Source: Pseudomonas sp. B21-015 | GTDB lineage: Bacteria; Pseudomonadota; Gammaproteobacteria; Pseudomonadales; Pseudomonadaceae | Length of the DNA stretch: 64,000 nt | Direction of reading: 5' to 3' | Assembly: GCF_024749285.1 (NCBI RefSeq) | Contig: NZ_CP087196.1 | Span: 6,138,001 to 6,202,000 of the forward strand | Shown here: positions 35,964 through 44,080 of the stretch, piece after piece | Position numbering within the stretch: the first letter of the stretch is position 1 | Layout: each line of letters begins with the position of its first letter | Program-made: the position numbers and the translations under genes | The notes under the pieces: model-generated | What the model saw: only the letters and a program-made list of their open reading frames with translations | Databases searched by the model: none | What the model was told of the DNA's origin: nothing

Positions 35964-37292
35964 ATGCCACGTCTTGCGATCCCTCTCAGCGACCTGCAAT
36001 GCCGCACCGCCAAAACCCGCGAACGCGCCTACAAACTGTTCGACGGCGGAGGCATGTACCTTTTCGTCAAACCCAATGGCGTGAAGACCTGGCGCTTGAA
36101 GTACACCAAGCCCAGCGGCAAGGAAGGTACGCTCATCATCGGCAATTACCCCATCGTTACCCTTTCCGTCGCACGACGTAAGCGAGACGAAGCCAAGGCG
36201 TTGCTGCTCGACAACCTCGACCCAATGGAAGAAAAAAAGAAGGCCAAGATCGTAGCCCAGCGGGCGGCACTCCTTTTCGAAACCGTTGCCCTGGAGTGGC
36301 ACGCCGACATGTCCCGTCGCTGGACCGAAGGCCATGCCAAAACCGTAATGAGCCGACTGCGCACCCACGTCTTCCCGCTAATCGGCCAACGACCCATCGC
36401 TGAACTCGATACCCATGACCTGCTAGAGATCACCCAGCGCATCAAGGAACGCGGCACCATGGATGTGGCGTTACGGGTACAGAACTACTTATCCACCATC
36501 ATGCGCGGGGCCAAAAGGGCTCGGCAGATCACCATGAATCCTGCACTGGATCTGGCAGGCTCGATTCACGCGCCGCGCACAGTCCATCGCCCAGCCCTCT
36601 CCCCAAACCGCCTACCCGAACTGCTACACCGTATCGACAACTACAACGGCCGCGAGCTGACGCGCCTCGCCGTCCTGCTGACGTTGCATGTATTCGTCCG
36701 CTCCAGCGAACTGCGCTTCGCGCGATGGAGTGAGTTCGACCTCCAACGCGCCATGTGGGAAATCCCCGATACACGCGCACCGATTGAAGGGGTACGCAAC
36801 TCCACACGAGGGACCAAGATGAACGGCGACATTCAAATGGTTCCGCTCTCGCCGCAGGTCATCGAAATACTGGAGCGCCTGCGCAGCCTCAGCCGCTTTT
36901 CAGAGTTGGTGCTACCGGGCGACCACAAGTACTGGAAACCCATGTCCGAGAACACGGTGAACACCATGCTCCGCAACGTCGGCTATGACACCAGCAAGGA
37001 CGTGTGCGGCCACGGCTTCAGGACCATGGCCTGTAGCGCTCTGCTGGAGTCCGGGTTATGGACCGACGCTGCCATCGAAAGACAAATGAGCCACAAGGAA
37101 CGCAACCGCGTGCGCGCCGCGTATATCCACAAGGCCGAATTCCTCGAACAGCGCAGGCTGATCATGGCGTGGTGGAGCAACTACATCGACGCCAACCGCC
37201 ATGGGCATGTGACTCCCCACGAATTCGCTCACCCGGTCGGCGACAACATTACCGCCCTACAAAATAGCCATGGCGCATCCAAACGTGGGTAA
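35964..37292 (+). CDS. P4-type tyrosine integrase
   Basis: A 442-residue site-specific recombinase. The N-terminal DUF4102 arm-binding domain contains LSDLQCRTAKTRERAYKLFDGGGMYLFVKPNG and YPIVTLSVARRKRDEAKALL in segments; the catalytic domain has Arg in FVRSSELRFARW, HxxR in GHGFRTMACS, and the nucleophile Tyr in AAYIHKAEFLEQRR. Such integrases insert at tRNA 3' ends, here tRNA-Thr 165 bases upstream. ATG 35964 gives the usual N-terminus; the frame is open further back but runs through the terminator. Length is normal, so it may be active. Confidence 0.95.
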   Translation: MPRLAIPLSDLQCRTAKTRERAYKLFDGGGMYLFVKPNGVKTWRLKYTKPSGKEGTLIIGNYPIVTLSVARRKRDEAKALLLDNLDPMEEKKKAKIVAQRAALLFETVALEWHADMSRRWTEGHAKTVMSRLRTHVFPLIGQRPIAELDTHDLLEITQRIKERGTMDVALRVQNYLSTIMRGAKRARQITMNPALDLAGSIHAPRTVHRPALSPNRLPELLHRIDNYNGRELTRLAVLLTLHVFVRSSELRFARWSEFDLQRAMWEIPDTRAPIEGVRNSTRGTKMNGDIQMVPLSPQVIEILERLRSLSRFSELVLPGDHKYWKPMSENTVNTMLRNVGYDTSKDVCGHGFRTMACSALLESGLWTDAAIERQMSHKERNRVRAAYIHKAEFLEQRRLIMAWWSNYIDANRHGHVTPHEFAHPVGDNITALQNSHGASKRG

Positions 37293-38190
37293 GCCAATGA
37301 GATCACCGCAGTCCGCCCTTCAACGCGGGTCCATCCAAGCGGGGCTGCAAAGCCGCCCTGCTTGGACGGACCTCACTTAAAAAATCTAAAGCCCACGCAA
37401 CTGTCTGTGGAAAACCACTGATTTCCACCGGTGGATAATTTCATCCACAGCCGCAGAACTCCCGAAAATTCGAGCCTTGACCCGAATTATCCACAGGCGT
37501 AGAAAAGATCGGGCAAAGCGCTGTCGTTGACAGCAACCCAGGTAGCCAGAACCTTTAAGGCTACGCCACACCGTGGTGGTTCTCCCAAAGTGCGATTAGC
37601 GTCCGGCGGCTCGCACGGTCACAGCGATGTGATGGATGCCTACTTCTACCAGAGTGCCACTGCGGCAACTCATACCCCTTTTTAGCTGCCCTGCAGCAAC
37701 CTATCCGCTTGGCCATTTCCTTGCGCCAACCTGCGCCCGTCTCTTTCTTCCGGAAAGAGACGGGCGCTCCTACCGCTGCTGCAGCCCAGCTCGTACAAGG
37801 CTTTGCGGCATTCCCCCTCGTGACAATCGGCGTGACAAACACCGAAGTCACCATCAACAGCGATGCAGATGATGGTGCCGCAGCCCACGGAATGGACTGC
37901 ACCTGACTGACAGTCAGGCACGCCCCGGTCATCGCTTCACTGCCTTCACCTGACTCAGGATCTCGCGGCGCCGGTCTCGTCAGCCAGCGCAGCCTCCACC
38001 CGCCCACTTCTTCGGAAGTGTTCAGGAGGCCAGATCATGAGATGCCCAAGCTCCCGGTCGTAAAGAGCCGCCAGTCCCGCGTTAGTGGACAGCCCTCACA
38101 GGTCGCAGGGGCCTTGATCCCTGATAACACTCAACATTCTTGGCGGGATGACGTGGGGAAGGTTTTAAAAGTTTTGGCTTCGAGAGGAGT
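37293..38190. other. Gene-poor stretch of the island with DnaA-box cluster
   Basis: About 900 bases with no convincing gene. It starts with a long imperfect hairpin after the integrase (GTCCATCCAAGC ... GCTTGGACGGAC, 37330-37373), then a DnaA-box-like cluster (37406-37495). The rest holds overlapping frames on both strands without family resemblance or ribosome-binding sites. GAGAGGAG at 38182 belongs to the next gene. Confidence 0.6.
37406..37495. other. Cluster of four DnaA-box-like 9-mers
   Basis: TGTGGAAAA (37406), GGTGGATAA (37430), TCATCCACA (37441) and the perfect TTATCCACA (37487) lie within 90 bases, the middle two facing each other. This is dense for chance and may be an origin-like or DnaA-responsive control region of the mobile element. 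Confidence 0.5.
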
Positions 38191-38196
38191 TTGATC

Positions 38197-39177
38197 ATGG
38201 CATTGGTCGGTAGACGGGATGGGCGGAATTTTGGCTATGGCCGGCAACTGAGTTATGCCGGACCGCAAGCGCTGCGCGACCTGTTTGGCGGCGGGCATTA
38301 CGGCACGGTCAAGGCGCACAGTGATCGTTGGCAGGCGTTTGTACGCTGGTGTCGGTCGCAGGATGGACCAGGGTTTAACGATGCACGACAAATTGATCGG
38401 CAGACCTTGCTGGACTACGCCGGACATCTGCGTCAGCAAGTTGAACGTGGTGAGCTGGCCATCGCGACTGCGCAAAACCGGTTGTCCAGTGTGAATCGGA
38501 CCATGGCCGCGCTTCGCGGTGATCAGTATGTGAAAGTGCCGAGCCCGAGCAAGGCACTGGGAATGCGGCGCACCAGTGTTCGTCGTTCAGTGCCGCAAGT
38601 CCAGGACCACGAACAGGTGAAGCGGATCGTAGAGGTGCTTTGCGAAGACCAGCAGCCACGCGCCGCGGCCATCGCTCAGTTAGCGCGAGCCACCGGTATG
38701 CGCTTGCGCGAGGCGATTTTGGCCGACCTTCCCCGTCTAAAACGTGAAGCCAAGCAATTCGGAAAGATCAACATCCAGGACGGCACCAAAGGTGGCCGTT
38801 CAGGCGTATCAGCACCTCGTTGGATTACGGTAAATGATCATATTCGTGACGCACTGAGGTTTGCCGAACAGGTCTCGCCCGACGGTAGCCGCAACCTACT
38901 TGCACCGAACGAACGCTACCTCGATTTCTTGCAGGGAATCGTCAGCCCCGCACGGAACATCATCCATAAGCACGACCTCAAAGGCTTCCACGAATTGCGG
39001 GCAGCCTATGCTTGCGAACGCTATGAGCAAATCACCCATCATCTCGCCCCCATCAACGGAGGCAATTGCTATCAACTCGACCGGCGCCTAGATCAGGATG
39101 CCCGAGTACAAATCAGCTATGAGCTGGGGCACGGCCGTATCGTCGTGGTGGCCGCTTACATTGGTGGTCGAGCGTGA
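38197..39177 (+). CDS. Second tyrosine recombinase (Integrase_1 type)
   Basis: A 326-residue recombinase of the integrase-domain group found in Pseudomonas islands. The N-terminal SAM-like core-binding domain (about 20-115) contains LSYAGPQALRDLFGGGHYGTVKAHSDRW in parts; the catalytic part has ATGMRLREAIL (Arg), INIQDGTKGGRSG (Lys), FHELRAAYACERY (HxxR) and a final Tyr in VVAAYIGGRA. GAGAGGAG lies 7 bases before ATG 38197; an in-frame TTG six bases earlier is disregarded. Its stop overlaps the next gene (GTGA). Unlike the first integrase it is not next to a tRNA. Confidence 0.85.
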   Translation: MALVGRRDGRNFGYGRQLSYAGPQALRDLFGGGHYGTVKAHSDRWQAFVRWCRSQDGPGFNDARQIDRQTLLDYAGHLRQQVERGELAIATAQNRLSSVNRTMAALRGDQYVKVPSPSKALGMRRTSVRRSVPQVQDHEQVKRIVEVLCEDQQPRAAAIAQLARATGMRLREAILADLPRLKREAKQFGKINIQDGTKGGRSGVSAPRWITVNDHIRDALRFAEQVSPDGSRNLLAPNERYLDFLQGIVSPARNIIHKHDLKGFHELRAAYACERYEQITHHLAPINGGNCYQLDRRLDQDARVQISYELGHGRIVVVAAYIGGRA

Positions 39178-39449
39178 GCACGGCATTCGATATGGATCTG
39201 TTCCTGGTGAGCGTCCTGACCGGGTCGTATACCACGCGTCAACGCCACCTGCGTCAGGCGAAGGCTATCCAAACAGCAATCGCTGAGCGCTGGCAACGCG
39301 ACAATCCATGGACTTGGCAGAGAAAACACCTTGCGTGGTTTTTGAATCACCACCTAAACCAGCACACTGAATCGACGCGCTATTACTATTTGCTGACCAT
39401 GCAATTACTCACTCATCGCTTAGGAAAACCCTGGCAGTTCAACCGCTAG
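39174..39449 (+). CDS. Small protein coupled to the second recombinase
   Basis: A 91-residue protein starting at GTG 39174, which overlaps the recombinase TGA by 4 bases, so it is likely translated by re-initiation. It is basic and aromatic-rich: TTRQRHLRQAKAIQTAIAERW, NPWTWQRKHLAWFLNHHL and STRYYYLLTMQLLTHRLGK. The pattern suggests a small DNA-binding partner, possibly a directionality factor, but no known family is recognised. Confidence 0.62.
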   Translation: MSTAFDMDLFLVSVLTGSYTTRQRHLRQAKAIQTAIAERWQRDNPWTWQRKHLAWFLNHHLNQHTESTRYYYLLTMQLLTHRLGKPWQFNR

Positions 39450-39517
39450 ACGAAGGTCAGAAAACAGCCAAAAGCAGCCTCTTTGGCGCGCCCACGCGCA
39501 GCCGAAAACACGTCAGT

Positions 39518-39823
39518 TCAATCAAGAATGGGACGAAGGAAACTGCGCTCGTAGCTCAGGATGAATTTTTGCTCGGTAGCCTGCGTCACCAATTGAACGC
39601 ACTCAAGATCTACTCCGGCCTCCCTACGGTACTGCTCATAATCTGCCAGGCTGGAAAAGCTGAATAGACAGTAAGCGATGTTGTTGGCGCCTTCGGCTGG
39701 TAGAAAGTAGCCGTGGTGGTTTCCTCCCATACGGTTCACCACACGAATCCAATGACGAGAATAGCTTTCGAAAGCAGGGATCTGGTAGGGATCGATTACA
39801 TACCTGACGTGGCAAGTGATCAC
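39518..39823 (-). CDS. NIPSNAP-family protein
   Basis: A 101-residue protein of the dimeric alpha/beta barrel NIPSNAP family: ITCHVRYVIDPYQIPAFESYSRHW, then HHGYFLPAEGANNIAYCLFSF and a final EQKFILSYERSFLRPIL. It begins with GTG at 39823. Function of family members is ill-defined; some act as small-molecule enzymes or chaperones. Probably cargo of the island. Confidence 0.85.
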   Translation of the reverse strand: MITCHVRYVIDPYQIPAFESYSRHWIRVVNRMGGNHHGYFLPAEGANNIAYCLFSFSSLADYEQYRREAGVDLECVQLVTQATEQKFILSYERSFLRPILD

Positions 39824-40001
39824 TGGATCATTCCTTTGAAAATGAGGAAACCGCTATTCTACATATGCCATAAACTGAGTCGTCGATGGCAGTTTTGGGT
39901 CGATTTCAGCCCATATCAACAGGCAGCAATCGGCCCAGGAGCAGACCTACGGAATAATGTGCTGAACTCTGCACCACCCAGACTACAAATGCGAGAAAGC
40001 C

Positions 40002-40514
40002 TTGGAACCTAATTCAACGCCTGACCCGGTCGAAACGGCTGGACAACTAAGGGCACGTCGAGAGGCGATGCAAGCTGAGGCTGCATCGTTGCTCGGACAG
40101 ATGCTCTTCGCGTTCTCGTGCGTCGATGTGAATTTAGGGCTCTGTTTGGCGTGGTTGGACAAGGGCACAAAATTGGAAACCTTATCGAATTCGATCGAAG
40201 GGCAGAGCATCCATACGAAACTCGAAATGCTTTCGACGCGAGTCGCAGAGAGCTTACCGGCCGACTCCAAACGCCGTGCGGCCTATGAACGCTGGATTGA
40301 GCGTGTGCATGCCGCTCGGGTACAGCGCAATCAGATGGTCCACGGTCGATGGGGCGTCGAGGCGCACCGTCACAAGATCGTCAATGTCATTGGACTTCCC
40401 TCCGGTGCGCAGCAATGCTTTGAATACAGCCTTGCGGAGTTGGCCGCGTTCAACAAAGAGTTGTGTGCATTAGAGCGAGAGCTAGCCAGGCTACGAACAC
40501 ACTGGCCCTTCTAG
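40002..40514 (+). CDS. Hypothetical protein with HEPN-like R-x4-H motif
   Basis: A 170-residue mainly helical protein of unknown family. Residues 109-114 read RNQMVH, the R-x4-H pattern of HEPN ribonucleases, within an amphipathic helix after WIERVHAARVQ. A helix-rich N-terminal half (AASLLGQMLFAFSCVDVNLGLCLAWLD) also fits the HEPN four-helix arrangement. It would begin at TTG 40002 or at an internal ATG (40068). No nucleotidyltransferase (MNT) partner gene is adjacent. The RNase assignment is inference from one motif. Confidence 0.6.
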   Translation: MEPNSTPDPVETAGQLRARREAMQAEAASLLGQMLFAFSCVDVNLGLCLAWLDKGTKLETLSNSIEGQSIHTKLEMLSTRVAESLPADSKRRAAYERWIERVHAARVQRNQMVHGRWGVEAHRHKIVNVIGLPSGAQQCFEYSLAELAAFNKELCALERELARLRTHWPF

Positions 40515-40698
40515 GCGGCTCGCCTGAAAGAGGCGGAATCACCGACTTCAATGTCTAGCGAAAACAGAGGATCCAGCACCAACACGGACACGTTAGCCAC
40601 CGCCGAGTCTACAGGCTTTCTCAACGTCTGCTATCGGGATACAGCTACTTGCGCTTTGGGTCGAATGCGGTCATTGGCATGACCTTCGAGTAAAGCGA

Positions 40699-40719
40699 AG
40701 ATAGGGATTCGAACCCCTT
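40699..40719 (-). other. Remnant of a tRNA T-arm / old attachment site
   Basis: The minus strand reads GAAGGGGTTCGAATCCCTAT, with the universal T-loop GGTTCGAATCC and paired flanks. The rest of the tRNA is absent. Together with the nearby TGCCCTAATTTTGCCCTAAA (40810-40829, arm-type direct repeats) it looks like the right end of another integrated element. Confidence 0.5.
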
Positions 40720-40878
40720 CCTACGTACGTCTAGCCCGCTTTATGCCAGAAAAATCGGCATTTTAGTTCTGTGTCGATGGCGTCTAGCGGACAACGGCGG
40801 CCTGGAATATGCCCTAATTTTGCCCTAAACGTCTCCGTGTGATTGGCGGCATTCGGCCGATCGTGACAGGCAGAAAAC

Positions 40879-41064
40879 GGCCGATTCTGTTGAAAAAATC
40901 GGCCATGGTTTGCGCATCAAAAAAGTACGTGCCCGAGATTGAAATCTTTACTTTTGGCAGAGGCTTCCGGACTCGGATTTCACGTAGCTGCGTGCAAACA
41001 AGGCGTTTTCACCAGTCAATGATCAGGCCGTTTGGGCAGACCGACTTTTTCAACAGAATCGGCC
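40879..41064. mobile_element. MITE-like element, copy 1 (186 bp)
   Basis: Starts GGCCGATTCTGTTGAAAAAA and ends CTTTTTCAACAGAATCGGCC: terminal inverted repeats of about 24 bp, one mismatch in this copy. Each end is also a self-complementary GGCCGA...TCGGCC. There is no coding capacity. The second copy at 45854 is the same length and orientation, with only a couple of differences. Confidence 0.85.
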
Positions 41065-41087
41065 AACAGCAGCCTCTCAAATGGGAT

Positions 41088-41366
41088 CTACGAGGGTCGA
41101 TTCACATCGTTGAGCCCAAGACGCCTAGTGATCTCGTCCAAGTTGCCTTCGGCCAGTAACATGTCATGGGCAAACTGAGCGGTTTGAGCCTTATATCGCT
41201 CCCATAGCTTCTGCTGCAGTGGTGTAGTCTGCTCGATTCCGGCCTCAATGAAGTCGATTGCCGTGGCTAGCTCCTCAAAAGCAACTGCACACCAAGCGGT
41301 GGACATTTTGCGCGGGAAGATCACTTCTGGTAACAGAGCAGCCTTACCAATCTTCGTCTCATTCAT
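41088..41366 (-). CDS. Small hypothetical protein (92 residues)
   Basis: Begins ATG 41366 behind AAGGA at 8 bases, which decides the start over the longer open frame to 41579. The sequence (NETKIGKAALLPEVIFPRK, AFEELATAIDFIEAGIEQ, LQQKLWERYKAQTAQFAHDM, LDEITRRLGL) is helical and hydrophilic. No family is recognised. It sits inside the MITE-bracketed segment next to the effector cassette. Confidence 0.55.
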   Translation of the reverse strand: MNETKIGKAALLPEVIFPRKMSTAWCAVAFEELATAIDFIEAGIEQTTPLQQKLWERYKAQTAQFAHDMLLAEGNLDEITRRLGLNDVNRPS

Positions 41367-41538
41367 TTGCGTTTTCCTTAGTTTCAAAGCTGCATTGGTA
41401 AAGCCTTCAGTGAGTGCCCCGGCCAGTTTGACTGGGCAATGAACGCTTTCCGATTCAGCCCCGCAGGGCTGGTCGGATTGTCCGCGATCAGTCCGCCTTT
41501 TACCGGCTAGATGATCGGCCAACGGTCTGCTTCCGACC

Positions 41539-41651
41539 GAGGCTGTGTAAAAACGTTTTTGAGCGCGGCAGGTACTCAAAAACGGACTGGAAATCGCGAC
41601 TTAACGTAGACGTGCACACTTCAATTTTGGCGAAGCGCTTTTACACACTCA
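41539..41651. mobile_element. Short non-autonomous element with IS1182-like ends (113 bp)
   Basis: Left end GAGGCTGTGTAAAAACG and right end CGCTTTTACACACTC are inverted repeats, like those at 43921-44080 and the IS end at 45057-45074. Internal words AAATCGCG, ACGTAG and CACTTCAA recur in the 43921 element, so the two are related. Confidence 0.6.
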
Positions 41652-41743
41652 GGACCAGAAGTGGACGCTCGCTACAGGTCAGAAGCAGAGCGGCCCACCT
41701 GTCACTCTTAACAAAATCACAAAACTATATCGCAACATTGGAG

Positions 41744-42364
41744 TCACACCTCCAGCATCAATTCCAAGCTTCTAATCCATTCATCGGATGCAGAGTATCT
41801 AGCGTAATAATCGCTTCTTTCAGCCGAAGTTAAATTTACAAAAAACGAAAAGAAATAATTGTCATTGTAGTAACCTTGGGCGCCCTGCATGTCACCTCCC
41901 CACCAAGATGGCTGGTAGCCTTCGAAGGCAATCCATGGTGGAGGTACTGCGAGTTTTTGTTTCTGCACCAGACTTAAAAACTCGATGCTGTTCGTGATCA
42001 GCCGAATCGTTGTGACATTAAATTCCTTGTATGATATTGAAGCTATGAGCGCTTCATCCTTAGGCTTGGCCTGATAACGCGTTGCGACGAGCTCATTGAA
42101 AATTTTTTCGTTAATAGCCGAAAATCTTTCATCGATGATTTTTTGAAACGCATCAACATCAGCCTTGTCTATAACGAACATAGAGTAATAAGCCGATATC
42201 CCAACAGAAGCTAATGATGTTGCAGTGGGGAAGCTGGGTATCTCGTGGGTAGCGTTATTTAAAGCCTTTACAAAAATTGATTTTAGTTCTGAAACGGAAT
42301 ACCCGACAATCTGTTCCTGTGGAGCAGGTTTAAGGAAGTCTTTCATGCGGCTAAATAAACTCAT
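41744..42364 (-). CDS. Putative cognate immunity protein
   Basis: A 206-residue protein with no recognised family, 7 bases downstream of the effector gene, the usual position for immunity. It has no signal peptide; it begins SLFSRMKDFLKPAP and has helical segments (VSELKSIFVKALNNA, ADVDAFQKIIDERFSAINEKIFNELV) and an aromatic C-terminal part (WWGGDMQGAQGYYNDNYFFSFFV). A cytosolic location fits neutralising an intracellular toxin. The immunity role is inferred from gene order. Base composition is clearly AT-richer than the backbone. Confidence 0.62.
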   Translation of the reverse strand: MSLFSRMKDFLKPAPQEQIVGYSVSELKSIFVKALNNATHEIPSFPTATSLASVGISAYYSMFVIDKADVDAFQKIIDERFSAINEKIFNELVATRYQAKPKDEALIASISYKEFNVTTIRLITNSIEFLSLVQKQKLAVPPPWIAFEGYQPSWWGGDMQGAQGYYNDNYFFSFFVNLTSAERSDYYARYSASDEWIRSLELMLEV

Positions 42365-42371
42365 ATCGTTC

Positions 42372-43265
42372 TCACTCTTGGAGATACTCAGTAAGCCAAG
42401 TGGCTCCTAAGTAACCTGCAGAGCCAAATATGATTCCGCCGACTGCACCACTCACAAAAGCACCTGGCCCCGTCTCTATTCCAACCGCGGCTCCGGCGAC
42501 AAAACCTATCCTTGCCCCAGCCATCGCGCCCCCCCAACCGCCGGCCTGCTTGACAACCTCGACGGAAATAGGTTTCACGCTGTTCTGCTTAATTGATTCT
42601 TCTGCGGCCAATTTCAAATCGTATGCGGTAAAACCAATCGCAAAAACCCTTACGACTCTAGCGCCCTTAATCAATGTGTTGGTTGTTTGATAAGACTTCG
42701 GGGTAAATATTGCCCGGGCAGGGACTTTCTCAGCCTGAACCAATACTTCCTTGTCGATATCCTTCACCCAGCTTGCGATCTGGTCAATCCTGGTTGCGTT
42801 CTTTGGGGCTATTTTTTTGTAATCCTCTAGCGACTTAAGGATTTCTTCTGTCGTCACTAGTTTTGCACCGGCAGCTTTCGCTTTTTCTATATCAATATAT
42901 ACTACTTTTCCATCGAACCTAGGAGAGCCATTTGGAAATTCTGAGCTAGTAGAAAGATAACTTGATGGGTGTTTTCTACTACTAAAAACGTGTTCGGCCA
43001 CTGTGGCGCTAGAGCTCGGAGCGACAGGACGCATGCCATATTTTTCGGGCCAGACTTCGTGTTTCATTTGGAATTCTGGTAAGTTTTTGGCGACCAGATG
43101 AGGGTTGTCCGGAGACGAATAAATTTTCCGTACTAAAAAACCATCCTTGCCTATTTCGTCCACAGCAACGAACATGTGAATATTTGCCGGCATTGCATAG
43201 CCCGGCACATTACTTACCGAACCGCTTTCCTTGTTTGTGGGTACTTTGCAAGAAAACTCTGTCAC
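42372..43265 (-). CDS. Putative PAAR-associated toxin: candidate ADP-ribosyltransferase-like domain plus glycine-zipper tail
   Basis: A 297-residue protein starting at GTG, overlapping the PAAR gene by 4 bases (GTGA). Residues about 30-150 contain FLVRKIYS (Arg46), SSYLSTSSEF (Ser105-Thr106-Ser107) after a gap, VVYIDIEKAKAAG and TTEEI (Glu140/141): the order R ... STS ... E of R-S-E-type ADP-ribosyltransferases. Residues about 242-290 are a glycine-zipper stretch (GGWGGAMAGARIGFVAGAAVG and GAVGGIIFGSAGYLGA) able to insert in membrane. Delivery by the type VI secretion system on the PAAR spike is likely. The ART assignment is inference; the glycine-rich tail resembles those of other PAAR-linked toxins. 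Confidence 0.68.
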   Translation of the reverse strand: MTEFSCKVPTNKESGSVSNVPGYAMPANIHMFVAVDEIGKDGFLVRKIYSSPDNPHLVAKNLPEFQMKHEVWPEKYGMRPVAPSSSATVAEHVFSSRKHPSSYLSTSSEFPNGSPRFDGKVVYIDIEKAKAAGAKLVTTEEILKSLEDYKKIAPKNATRIDQIASWVKDIDKEVLVQAEKVPARAIFTPKSYQTTNTLIKGARVVRVFAIGFTAYDLKLAAEESIKQNSVKPISVEVVKQAGGWGGAMAGARIGFVAGAAVGIETGPGAFVSGAVGGIIFGSAGYLGATWLTEYLQE

Positions 43266-43792
43266 GCATCACCCCACTTTTCGAGCGCAGCAACACCCGT
43301 AGTAATTTCCAACGTTTCTTGCTTGCTCGTTGCAATTCTTGGTGTGCGTCCCGACTCATCTGAAAAGCCGGTATATACCATGCCCGACTCATCTTTGATG
43401 TGGTATGGAACATTAGCTAATGGCTGACCGTCACTGCCAACGATACGAAACTGTTCGTCGAATACCAACGCCCATAGTGGCATAGCGGACGGCGGTATGA
43501 ATTCTGCGGGAGTATGTGAATTCCCTATGATTACAGTGCTGGAGCCACTGATGACATTGTTTCCGTGAGCGCCGGTGCTCCCAACAATTGCCGCAGACAT
43601 ACCATTGATAAGAACGGTAGAGGCTACGTCCCCCACAATAGGGCTGCCACAGGCACTCTTGTCGTTTTGACGCGCGGCAGCCAAGCCATCGAAAAAGACA
43701 TCGGGAGAACCCGAAGCAATAGGATTGACACCATGGCCAGGTAGTGGGCAGGAAGTAGGATCGGTAACTCGAGCGGCAGGTTTGCCTGACAT
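43262..43792 (-). CDS. PAAR-domain type VI secretion spike protein
   Basis: A 176-residue protein. The N-terminal half (1-85) is a PAAR cone: GKPAARVTDPTSCPLPGHG, GSPDVFFDGLAAARQNDKSAC and STVLINGMSAAIVGSTGAHGN, with the conserved Cys and His for metal. The C-terminal half (about 100-176) has LWALVFDEQFRIVGSDGQPLANVPY and TGFSDESGRT, an adaptor-like beta domain seen in spike and effector proteins. AAGGA lies 8 bases before ATG 43792 and fixes the start. No other type VI genes are in the window, so this is an orphan spike/effector/immunity cassette. Confidence 0.87.
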   Translation of the reverse strand: MSGKPAARVTDPTSCPLPGHGVNPIASGSPDVFFDGLAAARQNDKSACGSPIVGDVASTVLINGMSAAIVGSTGAHGNNVISGSSTVIIGNSHTPAEFIPPSAMPLWALVFDEQFRIVGSDGQPLANVPYHIKDESGMVYTGFSDESGRTPRIATSKQETLEITTGVAALEKWGDA

Positions 43793-43920
43793 GTGGAACA
43801 TCCTTGTAAAAGTAACATCTGGATGAAGTGTGACATAAAAGACCGGTCGCCAACTATGCAAGCCCGATCGAGCGCTCGCTCTGCCGGATGCCGATCGGGA
43901 GCAAACGTCCGCTTCTGGTC

Positions 43921-44080
43921 GAGGCTGTGTAAAACCGGTTTAGAGCAGGTTTGACAGTCAGAATCAGAACGAAAATCGCGTTCCTATGCAAATTTCAGGT
44001 CCGGCTGATTCACCAATCATTGGCAGATTTTACGTAGCGACGCAGACTTCAAAATAGTTTTTGCGTTTTTACACAGTCTG
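43921..44080. mobile_element. Short element with IS1182-like ends (160 bp) abutting the truncated transposase
   Basis: GAGGCTGTGTAAAACCGG at the left and CGTTTTTACACAGTCTG at the right are inverted. It lies at the point where the transposase sequence loses its family pattern, so it either inserted there or marks a deletion junction. Confidence 0.6.

Larger units (their letters stand above)
40515..41087. other. Non-coding mosaic: tRNA-arm remnant, GCCCTAA repeats and MITE copy 1
   Basis: No gene is visible. It holds a T-arm-like remnant on the minus strand (40699-40719), two GCCCTAA repeats (40811-40827), and the first 186-bp MITE-like element (40879-41064). Confidence 0.7.

Noticed and set aside
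37561..38007. Minus-strand 148-codon frame in the island
   Set aside because: Cys/Arg/Trp-rich without recognisable domain or ribosome-binding site, and overlapping frames are open on both strands; left as unannotated.
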